Shown piece after piece: positions 1-9,742 of a stretch of 50,559 nt of DNA (positions are counted from its first letter, which is position 1; each line of letters starts with the position of its first letter). The position numbers and the translations under genes were made by a program. The DNA is from Reclinomonas americana ATCC 50394 (lineage: Eukaryota > Jakobida > Jakobea > Jakobida), in NCBI GenBank assembly GCA_048213135.1, contig PS015082.1, positions 109,012-159,570 of the forward strand. Direction: 5' to 3'. The notes under the pieces are model-generated. The model was not told where the DNA came from. It saw only the letters and a list, made by a program, of their open reading frames with translations, and searched no databases.

Positions 1-987
1 ACCACCGCCTGGCGAGTCCAGATTTGCGCCGAGGTTTGGTGCGGCTGCGGTGCCGAGTGCGGAGGCGCTGTCGGTGGGCCCGCGAGTCGGGCCCAGTGAT
101 CCCATTCATTTCAGTGAGCTCTCCTCGGAGGAAATCGATGCTGGTGAGTGGCATGTGTCATGGATGAAGGTCGCGCGCCGCAATAAGTTGCTGACGCGCG
201 ACACGCACAGGTGTGCACTTTTCGGTTTCGGTGGGTGAGGATCTGTCCAAGGCGGCGGCCAAACTGGAGGTCAGCGAGGACTACTTTTGCTTTGCCACCA
301 ACCAGGTCGTCCGTGGCGGCAATCGGGACGGTGGCGCCCGTCGAGGCAGCGCGTCGACAACAGTACCGCGTCCCGACAGTCAGCCGGCATCGTCGGCGGC
401 CAGCATGGATGGCTGCTCCATGGCCAGTGGCGGCAGCAACGGCAGTGGCAGTGGTGCGTCACTCCTACCGCACACCTCATATCATTGCTTGCTCACCGTG
501 TACGGTGTTCTTTTTTTTTTCTGCAGGCCGCTCCCCCTCCGCCTCGTCCACAACACAACAAAAACCACCCCGTGCACCCACCCCGAACCTCGGCTCCCCC
601 TCGGTCGGCAAGTTCGATGCGCAGCAAGAGTCGCCCTTCTCACGGCCACGGTCATCCTCCTCAGCCGCCTCCTCGGCGGCCTCCACACCGCCACTGTCGA
701 CCTCGTCGTTTGGCAACTCGCGCTCTCGGATCTCCCTGTTTGTAAATCCCACCGACGGCGCACCGCCCCTCTCCCCCGGCACCCCCGGCACCCCGAACTC
801 CGCAGCCTCCTCCTCTCCGCGCCCACGTGGCGCACCACCACGCACGCCCACGGCCGGTGCTGCTTCGGGCCTGACGCCTTCGCCACCTCCACCACCTCCG
901 CCGCCACCTCCAGCCTCGGCGCCCAACAGCGGCGAAGCCTCGTCACCAACCGGAGCACGGCTTCGGCGTCGATCGTTTGTGATTTGA
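1..987 (+). CDS. C-terminal part of unrecognised disordered protein (5' truncated)
   Basis: The gene enters from outside the window. Three exons can be joined in frame: 1-143, 211-453 and 527-987. Their introns start GTGAGT and GTGCGT and end CAG, the second after a run of T. The first residues seen (SELSSEEID, then VHFSVSVGEDLSKAAAKLEV) look partly ordered. The remainder is low complexity: Ser/Gly stretches, many SP and TP dipeptides, and a run of about ten prolines shortly before the end (LRRRSFVI, stop TGA). The SP/TP-rich tail suggests a phosphorylated, disordered regulatory region, but that is inference. No family was recognised. The codon pattern and splice sites match the neighbours, so I take it as a real gene end. 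Bases 988-1094 look like 3' untranslated or intergenic DNA. Confidence 0.6.
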
Positions 988-1094
988 GGGTGTGTGTGTG
1001 TTTCCAAAAAAACCCAAACAGCAGCAGTAACAGCAACGTGTAATGAACAAAAAAGTCGACAGCACGTCCCGCATCACGCTCAGTCATTCGTCGA

Positions 1095-2196
1095 TTGCAA
1101 CCGGACGCAATGCACGACAGACATCACACAGCGGGTGTTGTGGTGTTTGGTGCGCCACCACGTCGCGGACTCTCCTCTCTGCACCTCCTCGCCCTCTGCA
1201 CCCTCGCACTGTGGTGCATGCTCAACTCCCACTCCTCGTCACCACCACACATTCTCCTCGCGCGCGGCGATGTGGAGCCCGTCGCGCAGCCGAACTTTTA
1301 CGTAAAGACCTACCCGACAGCCTCACCAGCCTCGGCACTGCCGCCACCCATTGCGTTCATTGGGCGGCACTTTACCGCGCGCTTTCGCACCTCGCGAGTG
1401 CCCGACGACTGGGCGCGACTCTACTACGACTACGACGCAGGCAAGGTGCTGCTGGTGTTCTACAACAGAGACATGTGGTTCTACGATGCCAACGCTGTTG
1501 CGTCACGAGTGGAGAATGGAGAATGGCGACACAGGAGACTGACTGAGTGACGCTCTTTTGTGTAGGGTTACGAGTATGATCTTGTCAAGACCGAGGGCGG
1601 CACACTGTGCTTCTCGCGTGCCATTACGCACCAGTTGTGGTACCCGTCGATCCCCAAGGGCGCCATCTACCGCGACACGGTGCAGCGCGGCACGTATTTG
1701 AGTCGTCGCATGCAGCGCTTTCAGGATGTGGCCACGGGCGTGTTTCGGAACGTGGACGGGTGGACGCTCGGTGAGGCCGACCCTCCTCCGAGCGTGCGTC
1801 GCTGGTGCCTTCTCACTCTCTCAATTCTTCCGCGCAGGCGCGACGGCGATCCAGACCGAGGTGGCGGCAAAGCAGGTGCAGGAGGTGTTTTACTATCTGC
1901 ATCCGCGCTACTACGAGGTGGGAGTGACTGGCGGGCAGACGTACAAGCTCAAGTGGCTGGACCACACGGTCATTCCGTCGTCGACGTTTGATGTGTTGCC
2001 GACAAAAGGCAGCCAGGATGTGCTGAAGGCCGGCAACGTGCCGCAGTGCCTCGATTTCAGCTACCGGAACACGGTGGCGCAGCTGGCGCAGCGGTGGGAC
2101 TACATGATTGCCGAGGACATGTGGCACATGATGGACTTGCTGTTTGGCGAGTCCCCCGGTCCGCTCTTCCCGCTGGCACAGCCCATTCGCTGGTAA
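1095..2196 (+). CDS. Unknown single-pass membrane or secreted protein
   Basis: Exons 1095-1496, 1566-1770 and 1838-2196 join in frame to about 321 residues. The first donor is GTTGCGT (an alternative phase-0 donor lies 12 nt downstream) and the second is GTGAGG. A hydrophobic stretch around residues 33-48 (LHLLALCTLALWCML) follows a basic N-terminus, so the protein is probably a type II membrane protein or carries a long signal anchor. The rest is rich in aromatic residues (WARLYYDYDAGKVLLVFYNR; TLCFSR; YEVGVTGGQTYKLKW) and looks like a compact extracellular or lumenal beta-rich domain. It ends FPLAQPIRW. No family was recognised. The start is the first Met giving an open frame through the hydrophobic segment; a second Met five codons later is possible. 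The gene converges on the eL15 gene. Confidence 0.6.
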
Positions 2197-2418
2197 AAAA
2201 ACAAACAACAGCAAACAGATGATGAAATAGGTGCCGCCACGGGAGGAGGGGTCTTGTATTTTGCACGCTGCTGCAACAGAGAGAGAGAACGGAACGCAAT
2301 AACGAGACTCCAACACCACGCGGTGGTGACGCGCACTCCACACACACAGCCAGGGGAAAAACAACACACACACGCACACAAAAGGACGAAACGCCTCTTG
2401 CTGCCGTGCCTCTCGCGC

Positions 2419-3687
2419 TTAACGGTAGCGGGGGAGCGAGAGGGTGTTGAGCCTGCGCCACTGGGCACGTCGTGACGGACGGCGTCCGTTCGAGCCGTGG
2501 TGTCGCACACGCAGACCACGACCCTGGCGACCAGCCGAGGTCAGACCGCGCAACTCGCGGTGCTTGTGGACAGGGCGGCAAATCCACGACACAGCCGGAT
2601 CGCCCATCACTGCCTTGTGGTTCGGGTCGACCAGGACCACCTCGTAGTACAGGTAGGTCGAGTCCGCAGCCACCCAGTACGAGTTCAGCACGCGCAGGTT
2701 TCCGCTACGCACACGAAATGAAAAAGGAGTGAATGAGTGAGTGCTGCATGTCGGCGATTGGACACGCTGTGGTTGATGCTGCTCACCAGCGCTTGCCGAC
2801 ACGCTCCTCAGCCACCGAGCGCTTGTTCCTGTAGAACTTGAGCTCGTTGACACCGTGGCCGGAGGGCTTGCCACGGGTGTTGCCACCGGGCACCAGTCTG
2901 CGGCGGCCACCACGGCGCACGCGCGAGCGGTACTACACACGCACACGAGATCCGAAGTCAATCTCACAGCACATGCGATTGAAGGAGGAAGGAAGGGGGC
3001 GCATGACGCACGACAACGAAGCCCTGCTTGGCCTTGTAGCCGAGGCGGCGAGCCTTGTCGGGGCGGCTCGGCTGCACAAACATGACAATCATCATCAGTC
3101 TCTTGCGCAAGTCATGGTGGTATGCAATGGACTTCCTCCCGACGAATACTCAACGTGAGTGAGGCGCACAATGCCAGGCTGCTGGCGGTACTCCCACGCA
3201 CGCACGCGCAGCAGGAAGCGCATCACGTCGCTCTGCTTCTTGCGCCACATCTCCTGAACGTACTTGTACGCGCCTGTGATGTGTCGGAATGAGCAAGCCA
3301 GCCGAAAACCTCCCAACAACAACTTAATAGCGACATGCACACACAGAGACGGAGAGACGGAGAGCGGGGAGAGGGGAAGGGAGAGGGGAAAGGGGGAGAG
3401 TGCGGGCATGTGCATGCATCATGACCGCCATGACACACAAGAGAAGCACCGCCACCATCACTGCGCCCCTCTCTGCCACGCCTTAGTACACACACGCGCA
3501 TGGTATGCACTGTGCAAGGAAGACTGCACCACGCACAGAAACACGAGGCGCTCACACGCGGGTGTCGTGCATGTCACACCATGCACAGCAGCAGCAACAC
3601 ACACACGCTGACACACACACGCATGCACGCATTCGACCGCCGCCACCACCTCGCTGTCTCCCTCCACACACAGCCAAACTAACCCAT
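2419..3687 (-). CDS. RPL15: 60S ribosomal protein L15 (eL15)
   Basis: Five exons on the minus strand (3687-3684, 3273-3155, 3071-3012, 2932-2787, 2704-2419) give exactly 204 residues, the usual length of eL15. Family blocks are plain: [20 protein letters not shown] at the start, [35 protein letters not shown], and the C-terminus [13 protein letters not shown] followed by [17 protein letters not shown]. The protein binds 28S rRNA in the large subunit. The first coding exon holds only ATG plus one G. The roughly 410-nt first intron contains CT tracts in the sense direction. Its start codon lies 76 bp from that of the divergent METTL3 gene, so the two probably share a promoter. The donors are GTTAGT, GTTGAGT, GTGCGT and GTGAGC. 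Confidence 0.95.
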
Positions 3688-3764
3688 GTTTTTTCCTCTC
3701 TGTGCGACACGCGCGAATAGTGAAAGACAATGCGGCTCGCGGCCGGTCATCTGTCCCTTTCCAA
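3684..3764. promoter_or_regulatory. Bidirectional promoter between eL15 and METTL3
   Basis: The eL15 ATG (minus strand, 3687-3685) and the METTL3 ATG (plus strand, 3764) are separated by 76 bp. Both 5' UTRs and any core promoter elements must fit in this interval or overlap the other gene, unless upstream noncoding exons exist. No TATA box is visible. The eL15 side is preceded by a short run of A in the sense direction. Confidence 0.5.
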
Positions 3765-6501
3765 TGGAGAACACAGCGCGCGAGATCGATGAGCTGCGCA
3801 AGCGGCAGGAGGCGCTCCGCCTGCGCATGCGCCTGCGTCCAACACGCAGCAGTGGCATGGAAGGTCTCCTTCCTCTGTTCGTACTTGGACATCCACTTTT
3901 TCGCTCACTGTTTTCGCTTTGCAGTCGATGCTACCACCCCAGCAACAACGCCCATGTCACCTTCGTTGCCACCAGCACAAGGCGTACCTCCTCCTCCTCC
4001 TTCTCTCGCTCCACCGCCTCCTCCTCCTCCACCCCCTCCTCCACCAGCTGCTGCAACACCATTGCTGTCATCACCACCTCCACCGCCACCACCGCCTCCA
4101 GCTGCTGCACCACTGGCATCACCGCAGAAGATGAGCGTGCTTGCTGCACCCATGGAAGTGGAGACCCCCGCTCCTGCAACGCCTGCAGCTGTGGCGGTGA
4201 CCATGCCCGACAATCCGGCGCTGGCCCCACTGTGTCACTATCTGTTGCAGTCCATGTTGTCGTTGCCGGTGCATTCGTTGGCGGTGGCTGAGGCGCTCCA
4301 TGTGCCAGTGGCACAAGTGGAGGAAGCGCTGCGTGCGTTGGAGGCCGCAGAGGGAATGGTGCGCTTGGAGACGTTTGACACGGGAGCGACGGAACGATTG
4401 TTGGTGTGGCATGTGGAACGGGGACGCATGAGGGCGTATGTGGACACGCTGCCAGTGGCGCGACCGGTGGCACCGACAACACCGTCGGCATCGTCGTCAA
4501 CCACCACACAAGTGACGGTCGCGGCGGGAGGCGGGGCCATTGAGGACATTCTGTTGCAGCCGTCGTACCTTGAGCAGGAGCGTCTGTCGTCGGCGGAGAT
4601 CATCAGTCAGCTGTTGTCGATGCCCACGTTCCGCGAATCGGTGGTGGCGCAGCAGTTTCAGAACAAAGGACAGCGCTTCCGTGCGTACTGTGTGCACAAG
4701 ACACGAGATGCGTGCTGTGAGGCTCGTGGGTCGTCGGTGCCCTGCGACGGTGTACACTTCCGCCAGTTGGTGTTTCCGCACACGGATCTCTCGCTCGGCA
4801 ATTGCTCCTACCTCGACATGTGTCTGGTCATGGGATCGTTTCGTGTGGACACACTTCTTCATCTCTTTGCCACAACACCCATCCCCGCTCACCATGTGCA
4901 CACAGATGCAAGTACGTGCACTGGGTGCCCGACAATGCCGACGCCGAGGGCGATCAGCAGCATGCCACTGCGGCTGATGCATCGGGTGCACGACGACCGA
5001 CGTTCCTCATGAACAGGCTGACCGCCAAGCGACGCCTCAGTGGTCTCAGCTGGCAACGCATCGAGGATCGCCTCCGAATGGATGCGCACAAGCGCCGGCG
5101 AATCATGCTGGATGCCGAAGAAGCAGGCAACGGAAGCTCGTCAGGAGTCGTGACGCTCCATCGTCCTTCTTTGTCGTCTGCCGCCACTCGACGATGGCGC
5201 CTGCCGCAGCTCGGTGAGCGTAGTGGCAATGGGATTGTGTGTCGATTCGTGCTCACTGTCCTCCACGAGCAGATGCATTGCCGCCTGATGTCGCTGAAGT
5301 GTTTTCACGACTGCAATCTCATGTTGCGTCGTCGTCGTCACAATCGTGGCATGCGCTCGATTATAGCGTCGCTCATGTGATTTCCGTCCGCAGCAAAAAC
5401 CACCGCAATGGATCCGGTGCGACGTGCGCACCTTCAAGTGGAGCATCATCGGCAAGTTCTCTGTCATCATGGCCGACCCGCCGTGGCGCATCCGCATGAG
5501 CGTTGCGTGCCTTGCTCCGACGTGCTGTCGCTCTCCTTTCAGTGTCATCTCATTCTGTGTCACGGTGCAGTTGCCGTACGGCACACTGGACGACAATGAA
5601 ATGCTGTCGCTGCCGGTCGGCAGTCTCCAAGACGACGGACTCATCTTTCTGTGGGTCACTGGTCGAGCGGCGGAGCTCGGTCGCAACTGCTTGCGGGAGT
5701 GGGGGTTTGTTCATTCGTCGCATTCCCTGCACCTGTGACTTGGTGTGTTGTCTGTGCTCATCATCATGCATGTCGCCAGCTACCAACGCGTGGAGGAAAT
5801 CATTTGGATCAAAACAAACCAGCTGCATCGTGTGATTTCCACCGGTCGCACTGGTCACTGGCTGAACCACACGAAAGAGCACTGTTTGGTCGGCATCAAG
5901 GGCAAACCGAAACTCAACACGTTGCTGGACACTGATGTTATTGTCTCGATGGTGAGCTCTCCTCTGCGTTGTGGATGCCATGCCGTTCGCTGGCTAACAC
6001 ATGGGGGCCTGCCTAGCCGCGTGAGACGAGTCGCAAGCCGGACGAGATCTATGGGATGATTGAGCGACTGTCACCTGGCACGAGAAAACTCGGTGAGGAG
6101 GGTGCAAGTAGATGCGGAGCCGACATGCAGTGGCACGATTCTCACTCTTGCGCGCAGAGATTTTCGGTCGGTCGCACAACCTCTGGCCGAATTGGTTGAC
6201 GCTGGGAAATCAGCTGCCTGGTGGTTTCTACGTGTGTGAACCCGAGGTGGCTCGTGGTGTGGCCGAGACGTACCCGGATCTGCAATCGGTCCCGTTGGCA
6301 GGCGCGCCCCTTCCGCCCGTTCCAGCTCCGTGGCCTGAACCAATGCCAGTTCGTGGACGAGGACGCGGTCGCGGTCGCGGCGCATCGTTGCGTGTGGAAG
6401 TAGCAATACCGCACAGCACTTCTGTTGTCTTACTGTTGGCGTGCGTACGTGCGTGTGTTCACAGACGGCCGTACAGAGCCAAGCAGCGAGTGTTCCCGTG
6501 A
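3764..6501 (+). CDS. METTL3: METTL3/IME4/MTA-type mRNA N6-adenosine methyltransferase
   Basis: Ten exons (3764-3863, 3925-4819, 4906-5213, 5273-5322, 5394-5501, 5571-5704, 5780-5951, 6017-6092, 6158-6386, 6465-6501) join in frame to 702 residues. After a short charged N-terminus comes a proline-rich linker, then a helical region that may be winged-helix-like (around [16 protein letters not shown]). Next is the METTL3-type zinc finger region ([28 protein letters not shown], then ICKYVHW). The MT-A70 methyltransferase domain carries the catalytic motif VMADPPW and the blocks [54 protein letters not shown] and [10 protein letters not shown]. The DPPW motif marks the catalytic METTL3 type rather than METTL14. 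The C-terminus has an RG-repeat ([10 protein letters not shown]). By family knowledge it deposits m6A on nuclear mRNA, usually with a METTL14 partner. The last intron was chosen because it gives a short basic tail; reading through it is also open. Confidence 0.93.
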
Positions 6502-6554
6502 CACACACATTGTAGCACGACATGTTTCGCACTCGTCCCAGTGTGGCTCTCGTT

Positions 6555-9086
6555 TTACTTGCCTTGTGTTTGTAACAAGGCCAAGAACTCTTGTGGTGTG
6601 GGAATGTGGTACCGTGGCACCGCCTCATCGTCTTCATCGTCATCATCATCGTCATCATCTTCGTCGTCCACCGCGGACGCAGCACGCGCCGTCACCGTTC
6701 CAAGTTGGACGCGGTAATGTGCCGCCTCTTCGACGACAGGTTGCCTCTTGGCGGTCCCACCGAGCGACTTCTCGATGCGGTCGAGTCGCGCCGTGTGTCC
6801 GCGCAGTGTGGATTCAATGGCGTCGAAGCGCACCGTCATGAAACGCAGCAAGTCGTCAAAGGTGGTCACCGAGCCCGTGGCCGACGATGATGTCGCCGCC
6901 CCAGCAAGTGTGACCGGGATGACGGGCGGGAGGAGATCGCTTCTGGCAGGCGATGCCGGCGTCCTGCAACACGCACACGGTCAACACAAAACAGAACGCA
7001 GTGTCGACAAAGAGGGAAGCGCACGCAACGGTGAGGCACGTCGCGGGGCGGAATCGGCGGCAGTCGTCGGCAGCTCGGGAAAGTCACCGATGCGGCACAG
7101 TCGCAACTGGAAGCGAGTAGTCGTCTGTAGCGACATGGGAGCGGGTGGTGCGGCGGCGTCGCCGGCAAACACAAAGAGATCGGGAATAGTGGTGAACAGC
7201 GGAGCGGCAGATGGTGACGACGGGGTGGGTGGGCGTCGGGGCTGTCGCACTGGTCGCGCCCAGTGCAGGCCCTTCACCCGCTCAGTACTCTTCAGCACAT
7301 CGATCACAAAGTGTGACTGCAGATCGCCGGCATGCGAGATGCGCATTAGCTGGACGTTGTGATGGCTGCACGAGGCCACGGCCAGAATGTGCACGTCCTG
7401 TTGCACGAGCAGCATTTCAGGGTACCGCATGCTGGTCGGCACGCACGACAGTTGCGGGATCGGTCCTTCGCCCAGTCCCACACGCCACACGGCGACGAAA
7501 CCAACACTCTGCGATTTCTGCGGTGCCGCGAGGAAACATGGTCAGCTGCCGAGAAAGCAATTACCATGCATGCTGCCGGTGCGTGCAAACCTCAATGGCG
7601 GCCGGCTCGGCCGACACATCGTGCATGCTCATGGTGGTGATGTTCATCAGGGCCTCCAGCACACCTCCAGCGGGGGCGACGGCACCAGCCAGCGTCGGTT
7701 GAATGAGCGGCAACTGGAAGGGCAGCGCAGTCAGAACAAGCGAGGCACCAGCAGCAGCAGGGGGTTTCCCGCACGCAACATCGACAGAGGAACGCGGTGG
7801 CACAAACGCCGGTCGGGCATGGAACTGACCAACCGCCGCCTGTCGCTGCCGTTGTTGCTCACGAAGTTGCAGGCGATGCATTTCGGAGAGGCGAATGGTC
7901 TCGTGCCCGCACGCCACCACACCCCACTGCCAGTCGCGCACATTGGTGATCTCTACATCCACCAACTGCGACAACTCCTCATCATCGTCGCCGACTGTGT
8001 ACGAATCGGAGCCCGAGGCCGTGCCATCGCGCGCAGAGCGACTGTCAAAAATGAGCGTGTGCTCCAGCCGACACATCGGTCGTTCAAAGCTGCCAATGTC
8101 AAACACTTGCACGTGACGGCCGGCAGCACTGTGCATGACCAGCAATAGGTTAGCATGCATGCAACGACCAAAGCGCATGCATGGTAGCGGGAGTGGACGC
8201 AACACAAAGACTTGCCGCCCAGACGACGACCAACCGCAAAACGAAAAGTCGCCCTGTACAGAAAAGCACAGGTTTCGATCGGCGACGAGCAGCAGTGACG
8301 CAGACAACCCGTGCACAACGCACCGACAGCGACCAGAACGGAGCCGGAAACGCGTCGTCCGTGTCCACAATGCGGTACAGCTGCACGCCGTGCTGCGTCC
8401 ACAACTGCCAGCACACGGCGATGAGAGAAGAAGCGTCGACTCACCTCCGACTTGCTACAACAACAACGCACCAGCAGCATGTTGGAGTGGTGCGCCGGGC
8501 AGCAGGCAAAGTCACGCACTCGCACGTCAATGTCCTTGGTGATGGTGCGCCACACACGTGCGTGGCTCAGATCGCCTCTGTGTTTTGCAGCAGATGAGCG
8601 AGATCCGAGAGTGACGGAGACAAGTCGCGGCACAAAACGTTGCATCGCCACTGCATGCTTGATACAACAGTCGCCGTGGTGATCGGAAGAGAATGGCCAC
8701 GTGTGTGCCATTGGTCGACACACCGTCCACACTGTTGCACAAGGTCAGAGAGACACAAGGAATGCATTCTCCTCACTCCACACACACACACGCACCCATG
8801 GTACTCCTCCGTGTTGCGCACGGGAAAGTAGTCAATCACTTGTGTGGCGAGACTCACATCCACGAGACTGGAGCCATCGGTGAACACACAGTAGTCGCCA
8901 ATGCCAATGCCTGCACTTGTCGGCGCACCACTGCCACTCGGCGTGTCTGCATGCACGAGTGCATGCGTTAGTTGCACTCTCATCGTCACCTCTGCTCACA
9001 CGCACTCACTCACAGGAACACGAGGTGGTGAGCCGGTGGCGAGGCAGCTCAGCGTTGCCGAGGGTCACCGACTCCACAATGCTCAT
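6555..9086 (-). CDS. Beta-propeller (WD40-like) protein with C-terminal helix
   Basis: Eight exons on the minus strand (9086-9014, 8946-8796, 8731-8639, 8577-8445, 8404-8309, 8253-7591, 7517-7030, 6963-6555) join in frame to 701 residues. The N-terminal two thirds look like degenerate propeller blades: THVAILFRSPRRLLYQ, ARVWRTITKDIDVRVRDFAC, LWTQHGVQLYRIVD, HVQVFDIGSFERPMCRLEHT and QSHFVIDVLKSTERVKGLHW. A Pro/Ser linker follows, then an amphipathic helix (FDDLLRFMTVRFDAIESTLR), an acidic run of Asp/Glu, and the end PQEFLALLQTQGK. The layout loosely recalls Ge-1/EDC4 or Nup88 propellers, but I cannot assign either; treat this as an unnamed scaffold. The start ATG lies 37 bp from an assembly gap, so an upstream exon cannot be excluded. 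It converges with METTL3 (53 bp between stops) and diverges from RTEL1. Confidence 0.65.
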
Positions 9087-9122
9087 GGAGCACTAAACAA
9101 CGAAAGATTGAGAAGGACATCA

Positions 9123-9703
9123 NNNNNNNNNNNNNNNNNNNNNNNNNNNNNNNNNNNNNNNNNNNNNNNNNNNNNNNNNNNNNNNNNNNNNNNNNNNNNN
9201 NNNNNNNNNNNNNNNNNNNNNNNNNNNNNNNNNNNNNNNNNNNNNNNNNNNNNNNNNNNNNNNNNNNNNNNNNNNNNNNNNNNNNNNNNNNNNNNNNNNN
9301 NNNNNNNNNNNNNNNNNNNNNNNNNNNNNNNNNNNNNNNNNNNNNNNNNNNNNNNNNNNNNNNNNNNNNNNNNNNNNNNNNNNNNNNNNNNNNNNNNNNN
9401 NNNNNNNNNNNNNNNNNNNNNNNNNNNNNNNNNNNNNNNNNNNNNNNNNNNNNNNNNNNNNNNNNNNNNNNNNNNNNNNNNNNNNNNNNNNNNNNNNNNN
9501 NNNNNNNNNNNNNNNNNNNNNNNNNNNNNNNNNNNNNNNNNNNNNNNNNNNNNNNNNNNNNNNNNNNNNNNNNNNNNNNNNNNNNNNNNNNNNNNNNNNN
9601 NNNNNNNNNNNNNNNNNNNNNNNNNNNNNNNNNNNNNNNNNNNNNNNNNNNNNNNNNNNNNNNNNNNNNNNNNNNNNNNNNNNNNNNNNNNNNNNNNNNN
9701 NNN
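9123..9703. other. Assembly gap (581 N)
   Basis: Unsequenced run between the divergent propeller gene and RTEL1. Any shared promoter or 5' exons lie here. The gap length may be nominal. Confidence 0.99.
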
Positions 9704-9742
9704 TGACGTCACATTCCCGCGCGCGCAAGCAAACAGCGCGCG

